Of a stretch of DNA of 13,257 nt, positions 1 to 7,093 are shown piece by piece. A program made the translations under genes and the position numbers. Under the pieces are notes generated by a model. It was not told the DNA's origin. It did no database searches and worked only from the letters and a program-made list of their open reading frames with translations. Location of the stretch: NCBI GenBank assembly GCA_015068175.1, contig SVLA01000043.1, positions 1-13,257 on the forward strand, read 5' to 3'. The stretch's first letter is position 1; each line of letters begins with the position of its first letter. This DNA is from Oscillospiraceae bacterium (lineage in GTDB: Bacteria > Bacillota_A > Clostridia > Oscillospirales > Oscillospiraceae).

Positions 1-146
1 CAGAAGAACTGAACCTGATTAAAAAGATGGAAGACGATGCGGAAGCTCTGCGCAAAGCGGCGCGTGCTGAAGCCAGAAGACTGGTGGAGGATGCCCGGGT
101 GCAGGCTGCCGCGGATGTGGCCTTCGGAAGATTCTTGATGGTTTAA
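1..146 (+). CDS. C-terminal fragment of an unassigned coiled-coil protein
   Basis: The reading frame is open from the first base (first complete codon at 3) to a TAA at 144-146, giving about 47 residues of a protein that begins outside the window. The visible part is rich in Ala, Glu, Asp, Lys and Arg with heptad-like hydrophobic spacing, so it should form a charged helix or coiled coil, and it ends in a short hydrophobic tail (Phe-Gly-Arg-Phe-Leu-Met-Val). Tails of this kind occur in ATP synthase stalk subunits, DivIVA-like proteins and many others, so I give no function. A hairpin terminator follows the stop codon, so this gene ends a transcript and is probably unrelated to the downstream cluster. 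Confidence 0.55.
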   Translation, partial: EELNLIKKMEDDAEALRKAARAEARRLVEDARVQAAADVAFGRFLMV

Positions 147-155
147 GGCTATGCG

Positions 156-195
156 GATCGCCGGAGGGCTTCGGCCCTTCCGGCGGTTGCTTTTT
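156..195 (+). terminator. Rho-independent terminator with UUCG loop
   Basis: An 11-bp GC-rich arm at 159-169 pairs with 174-185, with one bulged base, around a TTCG tetraloop at 170-173. Wobble and A-T pairs extend the stem to 156/188. A run of five T (191-195) follows two bases later. It sits 10 to 50 bases after the upstream stop codon and ends that transcript. It also occupies the false upstream start region of the regulator gene. Confidence 0.75.
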
Positions 196-200
196 GTGGG

Positions 201-206
201 AAAGGG
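201..206 (+). promoter_or_regulatory. Ribosome binding site that fixes the regulator start
   Basis: AAAGGG at 201-206 lies 7 bases before the ATG at 214. The longer in-frame ATG at 151 lies just before the terminator stem and has no Shine-Dalgarno sequence, and its extra 21 residues would be encoded by the terminator hairpin. The start at 214 is therefore preferred. No convincing promoter was found between 146 and 201, so the regulator may depend on readthrough or on a weak promoter. Confidence 0.7.
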
Positions 207-213
207 TAAGATT

Positions 214-1314
214 ATGGCGAAGCAACCTGCCTATGCAGTGATTTATGAGGCGCTTTTGGCAGATATCCGGTCCGGAAAACTGGCTGCGGGGACCATGCTG
301 CCGCCGGAAACCGAGATCGCCCAGATATACGGTGTCAGCCGGATCACATCCCGGCGGGCGCTTCTTATGTTGGCGGAGCAGGGTTATATTTGCCGCCGGC
401 CCGGCATTGGGTCGGAGGTTCTGCCAATGCCGGAAAAGGTGCGGACCATCGGATTGATGATGGCCCATATCAGTCCCATGTTCGGCGTGGGATTTATCCA
501 GGGCGTCATGGAGGAAGCCCGCAAGCAGGGATACCTGGTGGTTTGCCAAATGGGGTACCTGGTGCCGCAGCAGGAAGAGCAGGCGGCCCGGGATTTGCTC
601 CGGGCCGGGGTCCAGGGAATCGTGATGATCCCGCTGTATGATGCCACCCGATGCAGCGGCGCATTTGCGGAACTGCCCCATCGGGTGCCCATGGTTTTTG
701 GTGACCGCGAGATCATCGGTCTGGATGTGCCCCTGGTCAGCACCAATAACCTGGCGGCCACACAGGAACTTTGTACCCAATTGTATCAGTTGGGACATCG
801 GAATATTGCCTTCGTATCCAGCAGTACCAACTCGACAGCGGTGGGGCAGCGATACAAAGGATACTGGGAGTTCTGCGAGAAAATGGGCCTGCGGCCTATG
901 ACCTTCACCGATGTGCGGTCCATGTTGCCGGGCATGAGCCGGCAGAGTGTCCGCGTGCGGGACGTGGCGGAGTTGGTGGGTTTTTTACGGGAGAATCATG
1001 GGATCACCGCGGTGGTGGCCCACACTTATCTGGTGGGGAAACTGGTTTGCGATGCCATCCGGCAGTTGGGATATGAGGTGCCCAGGGATTATTCCGTGGC
1101 CTGTTTTGATGCCCCCAGCCGGGTGGATGAGCAGGAATGGTTCACCCATATCCGGCAGGACGAGTTTGCCATGGGCGTACGGGCGGTGCAATGTCTGACC
1201 CAACAGATTGAAGGGAAGCGGGTGCCGGAGACATGGCTTGTGGGCGGCCGGTTTATTGAGGGCAAGAGCTGCGCGCGTGTGCCGGACTGGAGCTGGGACC
1301 GCCATAGAAAATGA
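214..1314 (+). CDS. GntR-family regulator with LacI-type sugar-sensing domain
   Basis: This 366-residue protein has a GntR winged helix-turn-helix at about residues 5-70, with the family hallmarks Leu-Pro-Pro-Glu-Thr-Glu (29-34) and Val-Ser-Arg-Ile-Thr-Ser-Arg-Arg-Ala-Leu (41-50). From about residue 76 it carries a periplasmic-binding-protein-like effector domain (Val-Arg-Thr-Ile-Gly-Leu at the first strand, then alternating strands and helices), as in LacI repressors. This pairing is known from AraR and related regulators of sugar catabolism, which usually repress transcription until a sugar or sugar phosphate binds. The gene stands alone between two terminators, directly upstream of the surface-glycosidase operon, so control of that operon and perhaps of the radical-enzyme operon is likely but inferred. 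The ligand cannot be read from sequence. Length is typical for the architecture and no defect is visible. Confidence 0.88.
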   Translation: MAKQPAYAVIYEALLADIRSGKLAAGTMLPPETEIAQIYGVSRITSRRALLMLAEQGYICRRPGIGSEVLPMPEKVRTIGLMMAHISPMFGVGFIQGVMEEARKQGYLVVCQMGYLVPQQEEQAARDLLRAGVQGIVMIPLYDATRCSGAFAELPHRVPMVFGDREIIGLDVPLVSTNNLAATQELCTQLYQLGHRNIAFVSSSTNSTAVGQRYKGYWEFCEKMGLRPMTFTDVRSMLPGMSRQSVRVRDVAELVGFLRENHGITAVVAHTYLVGKLVCDAIRQLGYEVPRDYSVACFDAPSRVDEQEWFTHIRQDEFAMGVRAVQCLTQQIEGKRVPETWLVGGRFIEGKSCARVPDWSWDRHRK

Positions 1315-1354
1315 TATAACAAAATATATGCATCGAAAGAAAAAATGCACAAAA

Positions 1355-1417
1355 AATCCCACAGCGCTTAGTGGAATTCTCACAATTCCGGGACAACGCG
1401 CTGTGGGATTATTGTTT
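1355..1417 (+). terminator. Strong compound terminator after the regulator
   Basis: A perfect 13-bp inverted repeat pairs 1355-1367 with 1398-1410. Its 30-base loop contains a second perfect 6-bp inverted repeat (1373-1378 with 1384-1389). Six A (1351-1356) precede the stem and a T-rich stretch (1412-1417) follows, so it could work in both directions. It insulates the regulator from the promoter that begins only 14 bases further on. Confidence 0.85.
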
Positions 1418-1423
1418 AATGAA

Positions 1424-1451
1424 TTGACAAAATAGGAATTTGTAGTATGAT
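1424..1451 (+). promoter_or_regulatory. Sigma-A-type promoter of the surface-glycosidase operon
   Basis: TTGACA (1424-1429) and TATGAT (1446-1451) are separated by 16 bases, in an AT-rich stretch that stands out from the GC-rich coding DNA. The leader to the first start codon would be about 30 bases. An 8-bp palindrome, ACTATAGT (1453-1460), lies just downstream near the expected transcription start and could be part of an operator for the upstream regulator; that role is speculative. Confidence 0.75.
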
Positions 1452-1486
1452 AACTATAGTAATTATATTGCAACGGAGGTCCCGCT

Positions 1487-4258
1487 ATGAAAAGAATGAT
1501 CTGTATGTGTATTGTCTGTGCGCTGGTGCTGGCGCTGATGCCGATGACGGTTCTGGCTGCCACGCCGGCAGATCTGGGATGGACGATCAACAAGGATGAT
1601 TTTACCGGATGGACGGTAGAAGGTGAAACCATCCGCTGCGATTATGATCAGTGTACTTACAACAAGATCAGCACCAATGTGATCCAGGACCCGAAGAATT
1701 TCGTGATCGAACTGGATATGCAGGGCGATCGTACCAGTGATCCGTATGTCAAAGTGCTGAATGTATCCATCAGCGTTGGCGGCAACAACGGCAACGGCAG
1801 CCAGATCTTCCTGAAAGTCGGCGATGCCCGCGGCACCTGGATCAGCGCCAGAGATACCAGAGTTCATTTGAAGATCGCCCGTTACAACGGCGGTGATCTG
1901 TCCGTGGAAGTGACGGGCAATGGTTCTTACACCATGCTCTACACGGCCCCGGTGCGCTCCAAGGATGCCACCCTGGAGGTGGGCACCAACCGGGGCATGA
2001 TGATCATGGAGAATTTCTCTTATCGTTTGCCGGAAGAGGGCGAAGGCCCCACGACCTACCCTGAAGTAGACGTGGAACTGGTCAACGGCAATGTGACCCC
2101 TCTGGACCCCCAGGAGAGCTTTGACTTTGCGGGCGAAGGCTGGACCACCGGCAAGGATGAGACCCAGGGCAGCTGGCTGCTGAGCGGTCAGGAGAACGGC
2201 GCCGATGCAAAGGCGGTCTATGTCCGGGAGAAGTTGTCCGGCAATTGGCTGGTGAACAGCGCAGTGGCACCGGAAAACGGTACCGATGCGGTATCTTATG
2301 TGCTGCTGACCGATGCCCAGCAGAAGGAACAACTGCGGCTGAAGGCACAGTATACGGCGGCGGACAAGCATTGGCAGTTGACTCTGCAGAAGGCGGCGGA
2401 AGAAGGCTGGCAGGATCTGTGGACCGACGAGGCGCGGAACGTGGAAGACAAGGTGCTGAACCTGCGGCTGGACCGACTGTCGGATACCCAGATCGGGATC
2501 GAAGTCCTGGGCGACCACGGCTTTGTCCTGGCCAAGACGGTGGATGCGACGGCGGAAGAGCTGGATGCTGTCACCTATGCCGGCCTGGCGGCGGAAAGCG
2601 GAGCCGTGCGCTTCAACAATTTCCGTGTGGGCGCCACCATGGCCGATGTGGACTATAATGCCATGGCCCAGCAGACCTATGAAAACCTGATGAAGAACTT
2701 CCTGGAAGAGGAGAAGATGCGCCTGGTGCCTGTGCGCCACGGCCTGCCCTCCGGCACCAATACCAACACCGGCAAGGTTTCTGCCAACGTGAATGGCCCC
2801 GGCGAAGTATGGGAAAGCGCCCAGATGCTCATGGCGCTGGATACCTATGCCCAGACCCTGGAAGAAGGTTCCGAGGCGTATATAGAGGTCGCCACCATTA
2901 TTTCCAATACGGTTTCCGGCTTTATTGATTTCTACGGAAACAATATGCGCACCGCCGGCGAGACCCCCAATTACCTGATGGATGACAGCGGCTGGAACGT
3001 GGTGGCGTTGCTGAAGGGTTATCAGTATCATAAGGCCCTGGGCAACAATGACAAGGCACAGCAGTGCCTGGAGTATGCCAAGGACTTGTTCAACAGTATT
3101 TATGATGTGTTCTATGATTACACCGTGGCGGAAGGCCTGACCTACAGCGAGGCGACCCTGGGTCCCAGCGGCTACAGTACGGCAGTTTTGCTGGCCGGTG
3201 TATATCTGTGCGAGATCTATCCGGATGACGGAGCCATTGAAGAACGCACCATGGACATTTATAACAGCATGGAGACCTATTTGCGCCGTCCCGATGGTCT
3301 GTATTGGTGCGATATGACCCCCAATCACGTCTATATCGAACGGAATGATGCCTATAACATCAGCGAAAGCGGCGCCTGCATGCTGCTGAGCACCAACCTG
3401 GGCATGGCCGCCATCAATATGATGATGGGCAATGAGGAGAAGGCCATGCAGACGTTCCTGGGCATCGCACGGTATGAGTCCGACAGCAACGGCCGCTTCC
3501 TGAATGACCGGGATGCCTGGACCAATACCTTCTTCATGGGCGTATTTGTCAGCGATTTCATGGGCCGCGGCGGTGCCGACGGGCATGCGGACCGGATGCT
3601 GTATGCCACCGCAAATCAGATCCTGGAAAACTGCGTCATGGAGGACGGTTACTATTCCGCCAGCTGGATCGGCCCCTGGGAACCCAGTTCCGTGGGTTGG
3701 CCCTCCGTTGGCACGCTGAATGTGGATTACACCTACGAGGGCCGCAGCCCCAAGGGTCAGGGCGCCTGGAATGACGGCCTGCACGTGGGCCAGGTGCCGA
3801 TCCAGATGATGGTTTCCGCTACCACCGCCCATGTGGTCATGGCGGCGGCGCTGAATCAGAAGTATGACAACACCGGCGCGGATCTTCTGGGTCTGTCCGT
3901 GGAGGGACAGAATACTTGGCCGGCCTGCAATCCGGAGATCACCTCCTACGCTATTTTGGGCGCTTTGGAGGACACGGTAACGGTGCACCTGGATGTATCC
4001 AGCCAGGCGGTGGTGACCGTGAACGGCGAAAAGATCGACGGCGACAGCTTTACTTCCCGGGGAGGCCCCGTGGAGATCAAGATCACCTCCGGTGACGGCA
4101 AGACCACCAGAACCTACAATCTGGATCTGGGCGAGGAACTGCCGCCCCTGCCCACCGGTCTGCAACTGGACACCAATACGATCCTGGTGATGGTTTTGGT
4201 GGCGGTGGTGATCCTGGCGGCTGTGTTCGTCGTGATCGAACTGAAGAAGAAAAAGTAA
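1487..4258 (+). CDS. Membrane-anchored secreted glycosidase-like protein, paralogue 1
   Basis: This 923-residue surface protein is the first of three paralogues. GGAGGT at 1475-1480 sits 6 bases before the ATG. A Sec signal peptide ends around Ala24. Two beta-rich regions follow, about 28-185 and 190-385; each closes on a Glu-Asn-Phe-Ser / Asn-Asn-Phe-Arg-Val type strand, as in concanavalin-like sugar-binding sandwiches. Residues about 390-795 are helical with repeated aromatic motifs and resemble (alpha/alpha)6 glycosidases. The Met-Asp-Asp-Ser-Gly-Trp motif (Asp499, Asp500) recalls the catalytic Asp pair of GH76 alpha-1,6-mannanases. Residues 800-882 look like the cadherin-like beta-sandwich domain (PF12733). 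A membrane helix (about 895-919) and a Lys4 tail anchor it; there is no LPxTG motif. It is the most divergent copy in the stretch after the Glu-Pro-Ser-Ser motif. Substrate is unknown; the glycosidase call is by eye and could instead mean a related six-hairpin family. Confidence 0.7.
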   Translation: MKRMICMCIVCALVLALMPMTVLAATPADLGWTINKDDFTGWTVEGETIRCDYDQCTYNKISTNVIQDPKNFVIELDMQGDRTSDPYVKVLNVSISVGGNNGNGSQIFLKVGDARGTWISARDTRVHLKIARYNGGDLSVEVTGNGSYTMLYTAPVRSKDATLEVGTNRGMMIMENFSYRLPEEGEGPTTYPEVDVELVNGNVTPLDPQESFDFAGEGWTTGKDETQGSWLLSGQENGADAKAVYVREKLSGNWLVNSAVAPENGTDAVSYVLLTDAQQKEQLRLKAQYTAADKHWQLTLQKAAEEGWQDLWTDEARNVEDKVLNLRLDRLSDTQIGIEVLGDHGFVLAKTVDATAEELDAVTYAGLAAESGAVRFNNFRVGATMADVDYNAMAQQTYENLMKNFLEEEKMRLVPVRHGLPSGTNTNTGKVSANVNGPGEVWESAQMLMALDTYAQTLEEGSEAYIEVATIISNTVSGFIDFYGNNMRTAGETPNYLMDDSGWNVVALLKGYQYHKALGNNDKAQQCLEYAKDLFNSIYDVFYDYTVAEGLTYSEATLGPSGYSTAVLLAGVYLCEIYPDDGAIEERTMDIYNSMETYLRRPDGLYWCDMTPNHVYIERNDAYNISESGACMLLSTNLGMAAINMMMGNEEKAMQTFLGIARYESDSNGRFLNDRDAWTNTFFMGVFVSDFMGRGGADGHADRMLYATANQILENCVMEDGYYSASWIGPWEPSSVGWPSVGTLNVDYTYEGRSPKGQGAWNDGLHVGQVPIQMMVSATTAHVVMAAALNQKYDNTGADLLGLSVEGQNTWPACNPEITSYAILGALEDTVTVHLDVSSQAVVTVNGEKIDGDSFTSRGGPVEIKITSGDGKTTRTYNLDLGEELPPLPTGLQLDTNTILVMVLVAVVILAAVFVVIELKKKK

Positions 4259-4280
4259 GCGGAAAATAAGAGGGATTAAA

Positions 4281-7082
4281 ATGAAAAAACTGATAAGCAT
4301 GGGCCTGGTACTGGCGGTATTGCTGACGCTGCTGCCGGCCACGGTATTGGCCGACGGTTGGGAAGGATCCGCCTGGGCCGCCAGAGATGAGAACTACGCC
4401 GGCTGGACCCTGGAGGATGGGAAGATCAGCGGCGTGTTCAGTGAGATGTACAGCAACTGGCTGCGGAATGTCTGCATTGAAGATATTCAGAACTTTGTGC
4501 TGGAAGTGGATATCACCGGCAGCAAGGAAAGCAGCCCCTATATCAAGATCCTGAACAACGTGATTGATCTGAACGGCCATGGCGGCACCGGCAACCAGGT
4601 GTATGTGAAGGTGGCGGACCAGGGCCAGAAGTGGATGGATGCTCAGGGCACCCGTGTCCATGTGAAGGTCCTGCGCGTCAATGGCGGCGAGATGCAGGTC
4701 AAGCTCACCGGCGCCGGCAATGACGCGGCCCAGATCTACAATGCACCGGTCCGGTCCAAGGATGCGACGGTGGAGATCGGCCTGTACCGCGGTGTGGTGA
4801 CTGTGGAGAATTTCTCCGTGGGCGCGCCGGATGCCGATGACATCGCGGAATTTGAGATCCCCAAGGTGGAGCCGCCGGATCCGGATACATACAACCACAA
4901 TGTGGTGGACATTCTGATCGATCAGCCCTTTGATTTCAAGGGCAACGGCGCCTGGAATGCCCAAACGGCCTGGACTTGGGGCAGTAATGCCCAGGAGGGT
5001 ATTTGGCTGCAGTCCGATAGCGCCGACGGCCCCAATGCCGGCGCGGTCTATATGCAGGAGAAGTTGGGCGACCAATGGCTGGCTAATTGCGCCGTGACCC
5101 CTATTTCTACTGAAAATGAGGGCGTGACCGTGGCCCAACTGCGCCTTTTGCGGAAAGATAAGGCCGATCTGGTGACCGTGAATGTGGAATATACCAAGGC
5201 AGCGGGCACATGGAAGTTTGCGGTGCAGGAAAGACAAGATGAGGGTTGGGTCACCTTGTGGGAGAGCGAGGCTCTTGTGCTGGAGGATACCACCTGCAAT
5301 TTCCGGTTGGATCGGATCGTCGGCGGAGAACTGAAGCTGACCGTTGTGGGCGACCGGGGATATACCGCTTCGGCCACGGTAACGGTGGCGGATGAGACCA
5401 TAAAGGATATCAGCTATTTCGGTGTCCTGGCGATGAAATCCGTGGTGCGGTTTACCAATTTCCGGGTGGGCGCCACCCAGATCATCCGCGATTATGCGGA
5501 GCTGGCCCGGGAGACCTACCGGAATCTGATGAAAAACTACCTGGACAGCGAGAGAAACCGTCTGTATCCCGTGACCTGGGGTTTCCACAACGGCCAGGTG
5601 ACCAATACGGGCAAGACGGCTTCCTTTGAAGGCGCCGGCTCCGTTTGGGAGCATACGGTGATGCTGATGGCGCTGGATACTTACGCACAATCCCTGGAGC
5701 AGGGTTCCGAGGAATACCTGACGGCGGCCCGGATCATTACCAACACGGTAAAAATGCTGACGGACTACTATCCAGAAAACATGATCACCACGGCAGCGGT
5801 GACCCCCAACTGGGCCATGGACGACACTGGCTGGACCACCATGTGCCTGCTGTTGGGCTACTATTATAATAAGGTCCTGGGCAATGAAGAGGACTCTGCC
5901 CTGTGCTACCGTTATGCCAAGAAGCTGTTCCACAGCGCCTATGATACGTTCTATAACGCTGATCTGGGCGGTCTGTGCTACACGGAAGAAAAAACCGGCC
6001 TGGATCTGTATGCTGCGACATTGGCTCTTGCCGGTTACTATATCAACCTGATCCAGCCCGATGAAAAGGTCCAGTCCCAGTTTGAGGATATCTACAACGG
6101 CCTGGAGACGTTGCTGCGCCGACCGGACGGACTGTACTGGATGGGTGTCAATGAGAATGGAGCCGGCAGCGCCGATAATCCCTACGGCATTCGTGAGGGC
6201 GGTTCCTGTACTTACATCGGCGGCAATATGGCCATGGCGGTGCTGAATATGCTCCTGGGCAACGAGGAAAAGGCGTATGAAACGGTGCTGGGCATCACCC
6301 GTTTTGAATCCTATAACAACGGCGCATTTATGAACGACCGGGATGCCTGGAACAATACCTTCTTCCTGGGTATGTTCGTCCGGGAAGTCATGGGCAAGAG
6401 CATCGCTGACGGCCATACAGACCGGGCGCTGTATGCCACCGTGACCATGATCCTGGAAAATGCCTGCTTCGATGACGGCTACTATGGCGCTTCCTGGTCC
6501 GGTCCCAAGGAACCCAGTTCCCTGGGTTATCCTTCCCAGGGTGAGTATTCTACGGAGGGCCGCAACCATTGGGGTGTTCAAGTCAATAATAACGGACTGA
6601 ACATCGGCTCCACGCCCCAGCAGATCATGACCAGCGCCACCACGGCCCATGTGCTGCTGGCAGCCGCGCTGAATCAAAAGTATGATAACACCGATGCTTC
6701 ACTGGTGGGACTGTCTGTTGAGAGACAGGCTATATGGCCGGTATTTAACCCGGATATTACGGATTATGCCATCGGCGGCACCCTGACCGATGCGGTCACC
6801 GTCCGTCTGGATGTAGCACCCAATGCCTTGGTGAGTGTGAACGGCGAAGCCTTGACCGGCAATACCTTTATGTCCAGGGGCGGCACCGTGGAGATCAAGG
6901 TGACCTCCGGAGACGGCAAGACCACCAAGACTTATCAACTGAATCTGGGCAATGAACTGCCGCAGCCGAAGGCGGAATTCAAGCTGGACACCAACACCGT
7001 ATTGACGCTGGTCCTGGTGGCGGTGGTGCTGGCGGCCGCCGTTGTGATCCTGGTGGAACTGAAGAAAACCAAGAAAAACTGA
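4281..7082 (+). CDS. Membrane-anchored secreted glycosidase-like protein, paralogue 2
   Basis: This 933-residue protein has the same layout as its neighbours. It starts 22 bases after the upstream stop, with AAGAGGG at 4267-4273 as ribosome site, so the two genes are co-transcribed. The signal peptide ends near Ala24 (Thr-Val-Leu-Ala). Two beta-sandwich-like regions fill about 30-400. The helical glycosidase-like domain (about 405-800) carries Met-Asp-Asp-Thr-Gly-Trp with Asp514 and Asp515, plus Arg-Arg-Pro-Asp-Gly-Leu-Tyr-Trp and Asn-Asp-Arg-Asp-Ala-Trp, both shared by all three copies. A PF12733-like domain spans 808-890, followed by a membrane helix (about 905-925) and a Lys-rich tail. Its catalytic domain is closer to paralogue 3, but its C-terminus matches paralogue 1. 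The likely role is binding and cutting an extracellular glycan at the cell surface. The specific linkage is not predictable here. Confidence 0.7.
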   Translation: MKKLISMGLVLAVLLTLLPATVLADGWEGSAWAARDENYAGWTLEDGKISGVFSEMYSNWLRNVCIEDIQNFVLEVDITGSKESSPYIKILNNVIDLNGHGGTGNQVYVKVADQGQKWMDAQGTRVHVKVLRVNGGEMQVKLTGAGNDAAQIYNAPVRSKDATVEIGLYRGVVTVENFSVGAPDADDIAEFEIPKVEPPDPDTYNHNVVDILIDQPFDFKGNGAWNAQTAWTWGSNAQEGIWLQSDSADGPNAGAVYMQEKLGDQWLANCAVTPISTENEGVTVAQLRLLRKDKADLVTVNVEYTKAAGTWKFAVQERQDEGWVTLWESEALVLEDTTCNFRLDRIVGGELKLTVVGDRGYTASATVTVADETIKDISYFGVLAMKSVVRFTNFRVGATQIIRDYAELARETYRNLMKNYLDSERNRLYPVTWGFHNGQVTNTGKTASFEGAGSVWEHTVMLMALDTYAQSLEQGSEEYLTAARIITNTVKMLTDYYPENMITTAAVTPNWAMDDTGWTTMCLLLGYYYNKVLGNEEDSALCYRYAKKLFHSAYDTFYNADLGGLCYTEEKTGLDLYAATLALAGYYINLIQPDEKVQSQFEDIYNGLETLLRRPDGLYWMGVNENGAGSADNPYGIREGGSCTYIGGNMAMAVLNMLLGNEEKAYETVLGITRFESYNNGAFMNDRDAWNNTFFLGMFVREVMGKSIADGHTDRALYATVTMILENACFDDGYYGASWSGPKEPSSLGYPSQGEYSTEGRNHWGVQVNNNGLNIGSTPQQIMTSATTAHVLLAAALNQKYDNTDASLVGLSVERQAIWPVFNPDITDYAIGGTLTDAVTVRLDVAPNALVSVNGEALTGNTFMSRGGTVEIKVTSGDGKTTKTYQLNLGNELPQPKAEFKLDTNTVLTLVLVAVVLAAAVVILVELKKTKKN

Positions 7083-7093
7083 GAGGACAGACC

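Noticed and set aside
151..213. 21-residue N-terminal extension of the regulator from the ATG at 151
   Set aside because: It would be translated through the terminator hairpin, has no ribosome site, and GntR proteins start close to the winged helix as with the ATG at 214.
4150..4258. Sortase (LPxTG) cell-wall anchor at the C-terminus of the surface proteins
   Set aside because: None of the three has an LPxTG-like motif before its terminal hydrophobic helix; they look like simple membrane anchors with lysine tails.
1463..4342. Very long open frame on the - strand opposite paralogue 1; similar ones at 4083-6677, 6935-9859 and 10749-13118
   Set aside because: Each mirrors a clear + strand gene almost end to end. 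Strong codon bias against TTA, CTA and TCA removes stops from the opposite frame. The predicted proteins are His/Gly/Ile-rich low-complexity sequences with no motif, signal or ribosome site.
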